From assembly GCA_003139545.1 (NCBI GenBank), contig PLJC01000012.1, positions 209,594 to 273,593 of the forward strand: a stretch of 64,000 bases of DNA. Reading direction: 5' to 3'. The position numbers were made by a program, and so were the translations under genes. The notes under the pieces were generated by a model. That model saw only the letters and a list, made by a program, of their open reading frames with translations, had not been told where the DNA came from and made no database searches. This document shows positions 16,384 through 24,393 of the stretch, one piece after another. Every line of letters begins with the position of its first letter. Within the stretch, counting starts at the first letter, position 1. The stretch is from Actinomycetota bacterium. GTDB lineage: Bacteria > Actinomycetota > Thermoleophilia > Gaiellales > Gaiellaceae.

Positions 16384-16986
16384 ATGGGCAGCGAGCGCAT
16401 TGACGCGATGCCGATGCCGATGCGCTGGCTCGTGGAGCCGGCCCGCTGGCGCACAGAGGCCTCCACCCTCGAGCTCGCCGCCGGCGCGCGGACGGACTGG
16501 TTCGTCGACCCGTCCGGCGAGCGCGAGCCGACCCTCAACGGCGCGGCGCTCGTCGGCGACGTGGTCGGCGACTACAGCTTCAGCGCGCGCGTCCGCGTCG
16601 GTTTCGGGGCAACGTTCGACGCCGGCGCTCTGATGCTCTACGTCTCCGAGTCGATCTGGGCGAAGCTCTGCTTCGAGTTCTCACCCGACGCGGAGCCGAT
16701 GATCGTCTCGGTCGTGACGCGCGGCGGCTCGGATGACGCGAACGGCTTCGTCGTCGACGGTGACGCGGTGTGGCTCCGCATCGCCCGACTTGGGCCGGCG
16801 TTCGCGTTCCACGCGTCGACGGACGGGCGCACGTGGCGCCTCGTCCGCCACTTCACGCTGGCCGACGACGTCGAGCCGGCGGTCGGATTCGAGGCGCAGT
16901 CACCCACAGGCGAGGGCTGCGAGGTGACCTTCGACGACATCCGCTTCGCGGCCGGCCGGCTCCGCGAGCTCCGCGACGGCTCATGA
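16384..16986 (+). CDS. DUF1349 (concanavalin-like fold) protein
   Basis: A 200-residue protein of the DUF1349 family, which has a concanavalin/glucanase-like beta sandwich. Features seen are the N-terminal LVEPARWRTEASTLELAAGARTDWF-type start, the strand AGALMLYVSESIWAKLCFEFS and the end block FEAQSPTGEGCEVTFDDI. Family members occur near sugar-processing genes and may bind carbohydrates; catalysis has not been shown. The end overlaps the convergent FAH-family gene by 6 bases. No signal peptide is visible, so it is probably cytoplasmic. Confidence 0.85.
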   Translation: MGSERIDAMPMPMRWLVEPARWRTEASTLELAAGARTDWFVDPSGEREPTLNGAALVGDVVGDYSFSARVRVGFGATFDAGALMLYVSESIWAKLCFEFSPDAEPMIVSVVTRGGSDDANGFVVDGDAVWLRIARLGPAFAFHASTDGRTWRLVRHFTLADDVEPAVGFEAQSPTGEGCEVTFDDIRFAAGRLRELRDGS

Positions 16987-17610
16987 CGTGACCACCGGGT
17001 TGACGAGCACGCCGATGCGCTCGATCTCGACCTCGACGGTGTCGCCGTCCTGGAGGTACCGACCGTCGGGCCGGCCGAACGCGACGCCGGGCGGCGTCCC
17101 GGTGGCGATCACGTCGCCGGGCTCGAGCGTGATCGTCTCGGTCACGTAGGCGATGAGCTCGGCGAGGCCGAAGATCATGTCGGCCGTGGACGCGTCCTGC
17201 ACCGTCTCGCCGTTCACGCGGCACTGGATGCGCAGCGACTGCGGATCGCCGACGTCGTCGCGCGGCACGACGCGCGGGCCGATCGGGCAGAACGTGTCGA
17301 TCGATTTCGCCCGCGTCCATTGCCCGTCCGCGAACTGGAAGACGCGCGCCGAGACGTCGTTGAGGCACGTGTACCCCTCAACGGCCTCGAGCGCGTTCTC
17401 GACCGAGACGTGCTTCACGCGCGAACCGATGACCGCCGCAAGCTCCGCCTCGTAGTCGACCTGCTCGACGCCGGCCGGGATGACGATCGGCTCGCCCGAC
17501 GCGATGACGGCGTTCTGCCACTTCGCGAAGAGCAGCGGCCGCTCCGGCAGCGCGAGATCGACTTCGCGCGCGTGGTCGACGTAGTTGAGCCCGACACAGA
17601 CGATCTTCAT
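16981..17610 (-). CDS. Fumarylacetoacetate hydrolase family protein
   Basis: A 209-residue FAH-family enzyme. It contains the NYVDHAREV motif near the N-terminus, the metal-binding acidic residues in VDYEAELAAVIG, DVSARVFQ, and the TGTPPGVAFGR block. Metal-dependent members hydrolyse or decarboxylate beta-diketo acids such as acylpyruvates, 2-hydroxyhepta-2,4-dienedioate or oxaloacetate, and the short form seen here fits acylpyruvase / ureidoglycolate-lyase-like enzymes. The substrate is not assigned. It is divergent from the SDR gene by 18 bases; the pair may act in one aromatic or sugar-acid pathway. Confidence 0.92.
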   Translation of the reverse strand: MKIVCVGLNYVDHAREVDLALPERPLLFAKWQNAVIASGEPIVIPAGVEQVDYEAELAAVIGSRVKHVSVENALEAVEGYTCLNDVSARVFQFADGQWTRAKSIDTFCPIGPRVVPRDDVGDPQSLRIQCRVNGETVQDASTADMIFGLAELIAYVTETITLEPGDVIATGTPPGVAFGRPDGRYLQDGDTVEVEIERIGVLVNPVVTS

Positions 17611-17628
17611 TGCTGCGAACCTATATGC

Positions 17629-18348
17629 ATGAGGCTCGCGGGCAAGGTCTGCATCGTCACCGGCGCCGCGTCCGGGATCGGTCTCGCGAGCGCGCAGCTG
17701 TTCGCCGTCGAGGGCGCGACCGTCGTCTCCGCCGACCTCGACGGCACGCCCTACCGCGTCGACGTTGGCGACGAAGCGGAGACGCTCTCGCTCGCGGCCG
17801 CGGCGGTCGCCGAGCACGGCCGCATCGACGTCCTCTTCAACAACGCGGGCATCGCCGGCGTCGGCGACCTCGAAGAAACGAGCCTGGAGCTCTGGGAGCA
17901 GGTCATGCGCGTGAACGCGCGCGGCGTGTTCCTCATGTCGCGCGCCGTCGTCCCGACGATGATCGCGCAGCGCTCCGGCTCGATCGTGAACATGTCGTCT
18001 GCGATCGCCGAGACCGGTCTCGCGCGCCGCGTCTCATACGCCGCGTCCAAGGGCGCCGTCCTCGCGCTGACGAAGTCGATGCAGGTCGACCTCGCGCCGC
18101 ACGGCGTCCGCGTGAACGCGCTGCTGCCGGGCACGATCATGACCCCGTTCGTCGAGCGCTACCTCAAGGAGTCGTACGCCGACCCGGAAGAAGGCCGGCG
18201 CTCGATCCGCTCACGCCAGCTCGGCGGAGAGCTCGGCACGCCGGAGGACGTCGCCTACGCCGCGCTCTACCTCGCGTCCGACGAGTCCCGCTTCGTGCTC
18301 GGCTCGGGACTCGTCGTGGACGGCGGGCTCAGCGCCGGCAAGGCTTAA
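17629..18348 (+). CDS. Short-chain dehydrogenase/reductase
   Basis: A 239-residue classical SDR. The cofactor motif TGAASGIG lies at 12-19, followed by NNAG, the catalytic Ser in NMSSAI, and the Y-x3-K pair in SYAASKGA. The Asp at the end of the second strand (SADLDG) indicates NAD(H) preference. The substrate is likely a small alcohol or sugar derivative. The ATG at 17629 follows the divergent FAH gene, and the two may work together. The gene ends at the base before the stop of the convergent reductase gene. Confidence 0.93.
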   Translation: MRLAGKVCIVTGAASGIGLASAQLFAVEGATVVSADLDGTPYRVDVGDEAETLSLAAAAVAEHGRIDVLFNNAGIAGVGDLEETSLELWEQVMRVNARGVFLMSRAVVPTMIAQRSGSIVNMSSAIAETGLARRVSYAASKGAVLALTKSMQVDLAPHGVRVNALLPGTIMTPFVERYLKESYADPEEGRRSIRSRQLGGELGTPEDVAYAALYLASDESRFVLGSGLVVDGGLSAGKA

Positions 18349-18888
18349 CTAGACCTTCGCGTACGTGAGGATCGCGACGCCGGTGTCCGTCGTGACGGTA
18401 TCGACGAGGCGCAGGCCGATCGTGGACGCGAGCCCCTGGAACAGCTTCTTGCCGGAGCCGACGAGGACGGGGTGCACCATCAGCCGGTACTCGTCGATGA
18501 GGCCGTGCCGCGTGAGCTCGTCGACAACGCCGCCGCTGCCGTAGATCAGAAGATCGCCGCCGGTCTCGTCCTTGAGCGCGGCCACCTCGGTCGCCAGGTC
18601 GCCCTTCAGGATGGTCGCGTTCCATTCGCCCTGCTCGAGCGTTCGCGAGGCGACGAACTTGGGCATGCTGTTCATCTTCTTGCCGAAGTCGCCCGTGCTC
18701 TCCTCCATGCCGGGCCACGCGGCCGCGAAGCCCTCGTAGGTCACACGCCCGAGGACGAGCGCGTCGCTCGAGTACAGGTACTCCGCCTGGAGATCCGCGA
18801 TCTGGTCGTTCCAGTACGGGCCGGTCCAGGCCGGCTCCGCGACGACGCCGTCGAGCGAGACGTACATGGCGAGCTTCAGCTTGCGCAT
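18349..18888 (-). CDS. Dihydrofolate reductase family protein (RibD C-terminal type)
   Basis: A 179-residue protein of the RibD C-terminal / dihydrofolate-reductase-like fold, start KLKLAMYVSLDGVVAEP. It has the LVLGRVTYEGFAAAWP segment, the nucleotide-binding YGSGGVVDELTRHGLIDEY, and HPVLVGSGKKLF. Stand-alone members are common in actinomycetes and have no established substrate; they are not true folate enzymes. It is encoded on its own, with stops of neighbouring genes abutting. Confidence is high for family and low for function. Confidence 0.9.
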   Translation of the reverse strand: MRKLKLAMYVSLDGVVAEPAWTGPYWNDQIADLQAEYLYSSDALVLGRVTYEGFAAAWPGMEESTGDFGKKMNSMPKFVASRTLEQGEWNATILKGDLATEVAALKDETGGDLLIYGSGGVVDELTRHGLIDEYRLMVHPVLVGSGKKLFQGLASTIGLRLVDTVTTDTGVAILTYAKV

Positions 18889-18985
18889 CGTGTGCCTCCG
18901 GTTTGGTGTCGATGGTATGACGATGCTGAAGGTTGCAACTCATCGTTTGCGGAGCTGTAACCGCGGGCATCGGCACAATGGAACG

Positions 18986-19888
18986 ATGCTGCGGGGAGCA
19001 TTGCTGACGACGGTCCTGGCGCTCATGGTGCCGGGCGTCGCACAGGCCTACGGCTGGCCGGTGAAGCCGTTCGACCGCATGCACGCGATTCGCGGGACGC
19101 TCGACGACCCGCGCTTCCACGTCGCCCCGAACCTGACGTGGAAGGGCTCGTTCCACTTCGGCGTGGACATCGCCGCGCCCGACGGCACCGCGGTCTACGC
19201 CGTCGAGCCCGGGCTCGTGGTTCGCGGCCCCGACTCGGTCGACCTCCGCCGGCCGAACCGGCGCGGGTTCGCCTACTGGCACATCCGTCCGGTGGTGAAG
19301 ACGGGCACGCACGTGCGCATGCACCAGCTCCTCGGGTACATCCTCCCGGGCTGGGGGCACGTCCACTTCGCCGAGACCGTCGCCGGGCGGTATCGCAACC
19401 CGCTGCGTCACGGTGCGCTCACGCCCTTCCGGGAGTTGAACACGCCCGTCGTGGACGCGATCTCCGTCGTCCGCATCGAGGACCACGCCCTGCAGGCCGA
19501 GGGGGCGGACGTCAGCGGGACGGTCGCGCTTATCGCCGACGCGTATGAGCTTCCCTCCATCGAGCCGGCACCGCCGTGGAACCGCGCGAGACTCGTGCCG
19601 AGCGTCGTCCGCTGGCGGCTCATCCCGGGGAACGGCGATCCGCCCTCGGCGTGGCACACGGTCGCCGACTTCCGCTACCGGCTCTGGCCCGCGTCGCTCT
19701 ATGCGTCCGTCTACGCGCCGGGGACGTACCAGAACAAGGCGAACCGTCCCGGCGACTACCGCTTCTGGCTCACGCAGTCGCTCGACACGACGTCGCTCGC
19801 GAACGGCACGTACTGGATCGACGTTCAGGCGGCGAACCTCGCCGGCGCATTCGGCGAGAACACGCTCGCGATCACCGTCGCCAACTAG
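18986..19888 (+). CDS. Exported M23-like (LytM fold) protein
   Basis: A 300-residue protein with a signal peptide (about 1-20, ending VAQA) and an M23-type domain: FHFGVDIAAPDG carries the H-x3-D zinc motif and GWGHVHFAE the H-x-H motif. M23 enzymes cut peptidoglycan cross-links, but the usual glycine-rich catalytic loop is weak, so enzymatic activity is uncertain. The C-terminal half (about 150-300) is a beta-rich domain of unknown role. The ATG at 18986 was chosen for the signal peptide. The operon partner at 19898 starts 9 bases after the stop. Confidence 0.75.
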   Translation: MLRGALLTTVLALMVPGVAQAYGWPVKPFDRMHAIRGTLDDPRFHVAPNLTWKGSFHFGVDIAAPDGTAVYAVEPGLVVRGPDSVDLRRPNRRGFAYWHIRPVVKTGTHVRMHQLLGYILPGWGHVHFAETVAGRYRNPLRHGALTPFRELNTPVVDAISVVRIEDHALQAEGADVSGTVALIADAYELPSIEPAPPWNRARLVPSVVRWRLIPGNGDPPSAWHTVADFRYRLWPASLYASVYAPGTYQNKANRPGDYRFWLTQSLDTTSLANGTYWIDVQAANLAGAFGENTLAITVAN

Positions 19889-19897
19889 GATCTCCTC

Positions 19898-20134
19898 GTG
19901 AGCGACGCGATCGACGAGCTGCGCGAGCTGGGTGCGACCGCGACCCCCGCGCCTGCCGCGATGGACGCCTACCTCGCCAAGGTGCACGAGCGCGCGTACA
20001 CCGTCGTCGACCGCGACGTCGAGGAGATGAAGGAGGCGCGCGTCTCCGAGGATGAGATCTTCGAGCACACGATCGCCGCCGCAATGGCCGAGGGCCTGCG
20101 CCGTCTCGAGTGCGCCGAGGCGGTGATCCGGTGA
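19898..20134 (+). CDS. Small helical companion of the AhpD-like selenoprotein
   Basis: A 78-residue, all-helical protein. The stretch ERAYTVVDRDVEEMKEARVSE and DEIFEHTIAAAMAEGLRRLE resembles the non-catalytic helical half of carboxymuconolactone decarboxylase / AhpD proteins, but there is no CxxC. The GTG start is 9 bases after the M23-like gene. Its stop overlaps the GTG of the selenoprotein gene (GTGA), so the two products are probably made together and may form a complex. That pairing is inference from coupling and fold resemblance. Confidence 0.75.
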   Translation: MSDAIDELRELGATATPAPAAMDAYLAKVHERAYTVVDRDVEEMKEARVSEDEIFEHTIAAAMAEGLRRLECAEAVIR

Positions 20135-20733
20135 GGCTCGCAGTCATCGACGGCGGGCACGCGCCCGACGAGGCCGCGATGCTCGCAATGATCCGCGAGC
20201 GCACCGGCAACGAGCCGCTCGGCGTCGTGAAGACGCTGCTCTACCGTCCCGAGCGGTTCGGGCGGCCGTTCTCCGACGCGCTCGACTGCGTCATGCGCGG
20301 CCCGTCCGAGTGGAGCGCCGGCGAGCGAGAGCTGTTCGCGGGCTTCACGTCGCTGCTCAATCAATGTCCCTTCTGAACGGGCTCCCACGGCGCGGTCGCG
20401 TCGTATGCGCTCGGTGAGGAAGTCTGGGAGGCGGTCGTCGCCGATTGGCGGACCGCGCCGCTCCGGCCCGAGCTTCGCGCCGCGCTCGCGTTCATCGAGA
20501 AGCTGACGCTGCGCCCCGACGAGCTGACCGAGTCGGACGCGGAGGCGGCCTACGCCGCGGGCGTCTCCCGGCAGGCGCTGCTCGACGCGGCCACTGTCTG
20601 CTCGCTCTTCAGCATGATCGTCCGCCTCGCCGACTCGTTCGGCTGGGACGTCCCCGAGTGGGATCGCCTGCAGGCGCGCGCGCCGGCGATGCTCGAGGGC
20701 GGCTACGCCATCACGGCGATGCGACAGCGCTGA
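20131..20733 (+). CDS. AhpD-like selenoprotein (UGA read as selenocysteine)
   Basis: A 200-residue peroxidase-related protein of the AhpD / carboxymuconolactone decarboxylase fold. The frame has one internal TGA at 20374-20376 (residue 82). Reading it as Sec gives C79-P-F-U82-T-G-S-H86 and the complete AhpD signature E67-x11-C-x2-U-x3-H. After the TGA the frame stays open for 118 codons, with conserved family features such as LRAALAFIEKLTLRPDEL. A SECIS hairpin follows at 20387-20404, and SelA and SelB are encoded in this window. It probably reduces peroxides or acts as a thiol/selenol oxidoreductase; AhpD-like selenoproteins are a known bacterial class. The GTG start overlaps the upstream stop. 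The 3' end overlaps the convergent kinase gene by 23 bases. Confidence 0.93.
20387..20404 (+). promoter_or_regulatory. Bacterial SECIS hairpin
   Basis: ACGGCGC (20387-20393) pairs perfectly with GCGUCGU (20398-20404) around a GGUC loop; one pair is G-U. The loop GGU begins 18 bases after the UGA, nearly the same distance as in E. coli fdhF, whose SECIS loop is also GGUC-like. It lies within the coding sequence, as is usual in bacteria, and is the SelB binding site. Confidence 0.88.
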
Positions 20734-22087
20734 GAGCCGGGTAGAGCTTCCGGAAGCGCGCGTAGCCGGCGTCGTAGTCCCACTCGGGCTCGATGCGGCG
20801 CCGGGTTCGCACGCAGCGTGCGACCGCGTCGTCCGCGTCGGCGAAGACACCAGCGCGCACGCCGGCGAGGAGCGCCGCGCCGAAGGCCGAGCCCTCCTCC
20901 GACTCGGTCAGCTCGAGTGGCAGGCCGAGCACCGACGCGACGATGCGGAGCCAGAGCTCGCTGCGCGCGCCGCCGCCCGAGATGCGGCCCGACTCCGGTC
21001 GTGCGCCCAGCTCGCGGAGCAGCTCGAGCGAATCGCGCAGGCCGAAGGCGACACCCTCGAGCATCGCGCGCCAGAGCGCGCCGCGGTTGTGTCGCGCCGA
21101 GAGCCCGGTGAATGCGCCGCGCGCGTCCGGATCGGGATGCGGCGTGCGCTCGCCGGCGAGGTAGGGGGCGAAGAGCAACCCTTCGGCGCCCGGCTCCCAG
21201 CCTTCAGCCTCGGCGTCCAGCTCGGCCAGTCCGGCGCCGAGCACGCCGCGCAGCCAGGCGGCCGACCCGGCCGCGCTGAGCATCACGCCCATCGCGTGCC
21301 ACGTGTTCGGAACGGCGTGGCAGAAGACGTGCAGCCGTGCCTGCGGGTCATGCGTGTACGCCGGCAGTGCGGCGAAGACGACGCCCGACGTCCCGAGCAC
21401 GACCGACACCGGTCCCGGCCGCGCGATCCCGACGCCGAGCGCCGCCGCGGCCTGGTCGCCTGCGCCCGCGATCTCGGTCGACTCGTGCGACTCGGGCAGC
21501 CACTCGAGCGGGATGTCGAGTGCGGCGCACACCTCCTCCGACCACGCGCGCCGGCGGACGTCGAACAGCACCGTGCCGGAGGCGTCGGCGGCGTCGATCG
21601 CGAGCTCGCCGGTGAGCCGGTACCGCACGTAGTCCTTCGGGAGCAGGATGTGCCGGATCCGCGCGTACAGCTCGGGCTCGTGGCGCCGGAGCCAGAGGAG
21701 CTTCGGCGCGGTGAACCCCGTCAGCGCGCGGTTGCCGGTCAGCTCGATGAGCCGCGCGAGGCCGACGCGCTCCTCGATCTCGGCCGCCTCGACGGCGGTG
21801 CGCTGGTCGTTCCAGAGGATCGCCGGCCGCAGCACGCTCCCGTCGGCGCCGAGGACGACGAGGCCGTGCATCTGCCCCGAGAAGCCGATCGGCCCCTCGG
21901 GCAGACGCGCAAGACAGTCCTCGGCGCCGCGCCACCAGTCCTCCGGCTCCTGCTCCGACCAGCCGGGATGCGGACGCGAGAGCGGATAGTCCGCCGTCGC
22001 GGTCGCGAGCACGCGTCCGTCCGCATCGATGGCGACGCCCTTGACGCCGGAGGTGCCGACATCGAGGCCTACGAGAGCGTCAGGCAC
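20711..22087 (-). CDS. xylB: FGGY-family carbohydrate kinase, probable xylulokinase
   Basis: A 458-residue sugar kinase. Features are LGLDVGTSGVKG-type phosphate loop residues near the N-terminus (LVGLDVGTSGVKG), SGQMHGLVVL, the WNDQRT motif typical of xylulokinases, and the second signature GVAFGLRDSLELLRE with ISGGGARSELW. It would phosphorylate D-xylulose to xylulose 5-phosphate. The start overlaps the end of the TIM-barrel isomerase gene by 8 bases, which fits an isomerase-kinase operon. A xylose-type ABC importer lies 5 kb away. The related ribulokinase or gluconokinase activity is less likely given WNDQR. Confidence 0.9.
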   Translation of the reverse strand: MPDALVGLDVGTSGVKGVAIDADGRVLATATADYPLSRPHPGWSEQEPEDWWRGAEDCLARLPEGPIGFSGQMHGLVVLGADGSVLRPAILWNDQRTAVEAAEIEERVGLARLIELTGNRALTGFTAPKLLWLRRHEPELYARIRHILLPKDYVRYRLTGELAIDAADASGTVLFDVRRRAWSEEVCAALDIPLEWLPESHESTEIAGAGDQAAAALGVGIARPGPVSVVLGTSGVVFAALPAYTHDPQARLHVFCHAVPNTWHAMGVMLSAAGSAAWLRGVLGAGLAELDAEAEGWEPGAEGLLFAPYLAGERTPHPDPDARGAFTGLSARHNRGALWRAMLEGVAFGLRDSLELLRELGARPESGRISGGGARSELWLRIVASVLGLPLELTESEEGSAFGAALLAGVRAGVFADADDAVARCVRTRRRIEPEWDYDAGYARFRKLYPALSAVASP

Positions 22088-23078
22088 CGAGTGCGGCGTA
22101 GACGAGCTCGTACGCGCGCACCGCGTCTTTTTCGTGCTGTGCCGCCCGCAGCTCGGCCCCGTCGACCTTCGCGGCGATGCCGTCGATGAAGTTCCACTGC
22201 AGGACGGAGCGTTTCACGGCGCCGACGGCGTCCTCGGTGTACGGGTACAGGTCGAAGCCAAGCCGTTCGCCGTTGTCGCCGTAGCCGGCGCGGCGCAGCT
22301 CGATCGCGAGCTCGAGCGTCTCCATGAACGCGGTCGCGCCGACCATGTTGTCATCGTCGAAGGTGCCCCAGCCGGAGTTCGCGTGCTGGTGCCCGAGCAG
22401 GCCGTCGGCAGCGAGCAGGGCCGCGTACTCGGCCAGGTTCTCGCCGTTCATGATCAGGTGCTGCCAGTCCATGTTGACGAGCACGTTGTCGATCCCGCGC
22501 GTGCGCAGCGTGTGGATCACGTGCAGCGTCATGCCGATGTTGCGCATGAGGATCTTCATCGCCGGCTCGGAGTTCTTGTGCTCGAGGAAGACCGTGACGC
22601 CCTTGCCGTTCGCGTACGCGGCCGACTCGCCGACGCCGTCGATGAAGCGCACCCACGATTCCTTGTACGGCGTCTGGAATGGGTAGTTGTACCCCTCGAT
22701 CCCGGGCCAGATGATCATGTGCGCGCCGACCTCCGCCGCGAGGTCGATCGCCTCCCGCGTCAACCTGAGCGCATCCGCGCGCAGCGCGTCGTCGGGGGAG
22801 CAGAACGCGCCTTTGCCGAAGCGCGGGTCGAGGTGCAGCCCGCTCGCGACGCAATAGATCCCGTGCCCGTCGAGAGCGTCGCGGACCTCGTCCAGGTTCG
22901 CGGGCGAGAGCTCCTGCGGATAGTGGAACTCGTAGTCGTCCATCAGGTCGCCCAGTCCCTCGACCGCGGTGCGCACCTTCGTCGCGGTCGGGATCCCCGC
23001 CAGCTCCGGCTTGTAGCCGCCCGGGTTGAAGCGGGTGGCCATACCGCCGAAGGCCCAGATGCCGAGACTCGTCTTCAC
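22080..23078 (-). CDS. TIM-barrel sugar isomerase (xylose isomerase-like)
   Basis: A 332-residue protein of the xylose isomerase-like TIM-barrel superfamily. Likely metal-binding acidic and histidine residues lie in IIWPGIEGYNYPF, VFLEHKNSEPAM, VNMDWQHLIMNGE and LGHQHANSGWGTFDDDN. It is shorter than classical XylA (about 390) and diverges from it, so it may be an alternative xylose or other ketose/aldose isomerase. It directly precedes and overlaps the xylulokinase-like gene, which supports a role in the same pathway. The start is 17 bases from the divergent GntR gene, which may regulate it. Confidence 0.85.
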   Translation of the reverse strand: MKTSLGIWAFGGMATRFNPGGYKPELAGIPTATKVRTAVEGLGDLMDDYEFHYPQELSPANLDEVRDALDGHGIYCVASGLHLDPRFGKGAFCSPDDALRADALRLTREAIDLAAEVGAHMIIWPGIEGYNYPFQTPYKESWVRFIDGVGESAAYANGKGVTVFLEHKNSEPAMKILMRNIGMTLHVIHTLRTRGIDNVLVNMDWQHLIMNGENLAEYAALLAADGLLGHQHANSGWGTFDDDNMVGATAFMETLELAIELRRAGYGDNGERLGFDLYPYTEDAVGAVKRSVLQWNFIDGIAAKVDGAELRAAQHEKDAVRAYELVYAALGA

Positions 23079-23095
23079 GACGCGAGCGTACTACG

Positions 23096-23497
23096 ATGTT
23101 GCACGTGATCGAGTTCCACCTCGACCCGCGCTCGGGAGTTGCGACGTATCTCCAGATCGTGCAACAGGTGAAGGAGGCGCTCCGCCTCGGCACGATCGAC
23201 GTCGGCGACCAGCTGCCGACGGTGCGCGAGGTCGTCGCCGATCTCGCCATCAACCCGAACACCGTCGCGAAGGCGTACCGCGATCTCGAGCGCGAGGGCC
23301 TCGTCGTCGCGCGCCAGGGACGCGGCACCTTCGTCGCGAGCACGCTCGCGCCGGCGTCGCTCCGGCACCACGACGAGCTCAGGGCGACGCTCGAGCTCTG
23401 GCTCGAGTCGGCGGCAACTGCCGGGCTCGACGAGGAGAGCATTCGCGCGCTCATCTCCGCAACGCTCCGGGAGTCTCTGGCGCGTCGCGTGGCATGA
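23096..23497 (+). CDS. GntR-family regulator, YtrA subfamily
   Basis: A 133-residue transcription regulator. The winged helix (10-75) shows YLQIVQQVKEALRLGTI, the helix-turn-helix region PTVREVVADLAINPNTVAKAYRDLE, and the GRGTFVA wing. The short C-terminal helix is typical of the YtrA subfamily, which controls adjacent ABC transporter genes. The stop overlaps the ATG of the ATPase gene (ATGA). It is divergent from the sugar isomerase gene. The effector is unknown; YtrA-type proteins often respond to cell-envelope stress. Confidence 0.92.
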   Translation: MLHVIEFHLDPRSGVATYLQIVQQVKEALRLGTIDVGDQLPTVREVVADLAINPNTVAKAYRDLEREGLVVARQGRGTFVASTLAPASLRHHDELRATLELWLESAATAGLDEESIRALISATLRESLARRVA

Positions 23498-24393
23498 GCC
23501 CGTCGCCGCTCGTCGCGCACGGCCTGGGCAAGCGCTTCCGTCGCGAGTGGGGCCTGCGCGGGCTGACGCTCGAGATTCCGCAGGGTGCGATCGTCGGGCT
23601 TGCGGGGCCGAACGGGGCCGGCAAGTCGACGCTGCTCGCGCTCGCGACCGGCTTGCTGGCGCCGACGGAAGGCGCGATCTCGGTCCTCGGCCGCGACCCG
23701 CTGCGCGACCCGGGCGTCCTTTCCGAGATCGGATACGTCCCGCAGGGGTCGCCGCTCTACCGCTCGTTCAGCGTCGCCGACACGATCGAGTACGCGCGCC
23801 GCACGAACCCGCTCTGGGACGACGAGGTCGCGACCGAGCTGCTCACCCGCATCGACTCGAAGACGAAGGTCGGTGCGTTGTCGGAAGGCGAGCGCGCGCG
23901 ACTCGCGCTCGTGCTCGTGCTCGGCAAGCGCCCGCAGCTCGTCCTGCTGGACGAGCCGTTCGCGAGCCTCGACCCGCTCGCCGGCCGTGAGCTTCTGCAG
24001 CTGCTGATGGACGGCGTCGCGGAGACGTCGGCCACCGTCGTTGTCGCGTCGCACGTCGTCGCCGACATCGAGCGCGTCTGCGACCACATCGTCCTGCTCG
24101 CCGGTGGTGGCGTCTGCCTCGAGGGCAACGTCGAGCAGCTGCTCGAATCCCACCGGCTGCTGACCGGTCCGCGCCGTCCGCTCGGCGCGGTCCGCGGCGT
24201 GCGCGAGGTCGTCCGCGAGCGCCACAGCGGCCGGCAGCTGACGCTGCTCACCGTCGTCGACGGCCCGATCGTCGACCCGTCGTGGACGGTCGAGCCCGTC
24301 AGCCTCGAGGAGCTGCTGCTCGCCTACATGGCGCCCGAGCGCCTGCCTGCCCCGCGCACGCCCGAGAAGGTCCCGCTCCGATGGCATGGGTGA
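23494..24393 (+). CDS. ABC transporter ATP-binding protein
   Basis: A 299-residue ATPase. It has Walker A GPNGAGKST (about 38-46), Q-loop VPQGSPLYR, a reduced signature LSEGERARL, Walker B LVLLDEPFASLDPLA and a switch histidine in VASHVV. The LSEGE form instead of LSGGQ is an accepted variant. The C-terminal 80 residues follow the ATPase core and are of unknown role. It sits in a GntR / ATPase / permease cluster, as in YtrBC-type systems. The ATG overlaps the regulator stop, and its end overlaps the permease gene by 13 bases. Confidence 0.93.
   Translation: MSPSPLVAHGLGKRFRREWGLRGLTLEIPQGAIVGLAGPNGAGKSTLLALATGLLAPTEGAISVLGRDPLRDPGVLSEIGYVPQGSPLYRSFSVADTIEYARRTNPLWDDEVATELLTRIDSKTKVGALSEGERARLALVLVLGKRPQLVLLDEPFASLDPLAGRELLQLLMDGVAETSATVVVASHVVADIERVCDHIVLLAGGGVCLEGNVEQLLESHRLLTGPRRPLGAVRGVREVVRERHSGRQLTLLTVVDGPIVDPSWTVEPVSLEELLLAYMAPERLPAPRTPEKVPLRWHG

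Noticed and set aside
20374..20376. Sequencing error, frameshift or pseudogene explanation for the in-frame TGA
   Set aside because: The frame is the same before and after the TGA, the TGA sits exactly at the redox position of the AhpD signature, a fitting SECIS follows, and SelA/SelB are present.
20445..20744. Separate plus-strand open frame downstream of the TGA in another phase
   Set aside because: It is arginine/alanine-rich shadow sequence with no family features; the selenoprotein frame explains this DNA.
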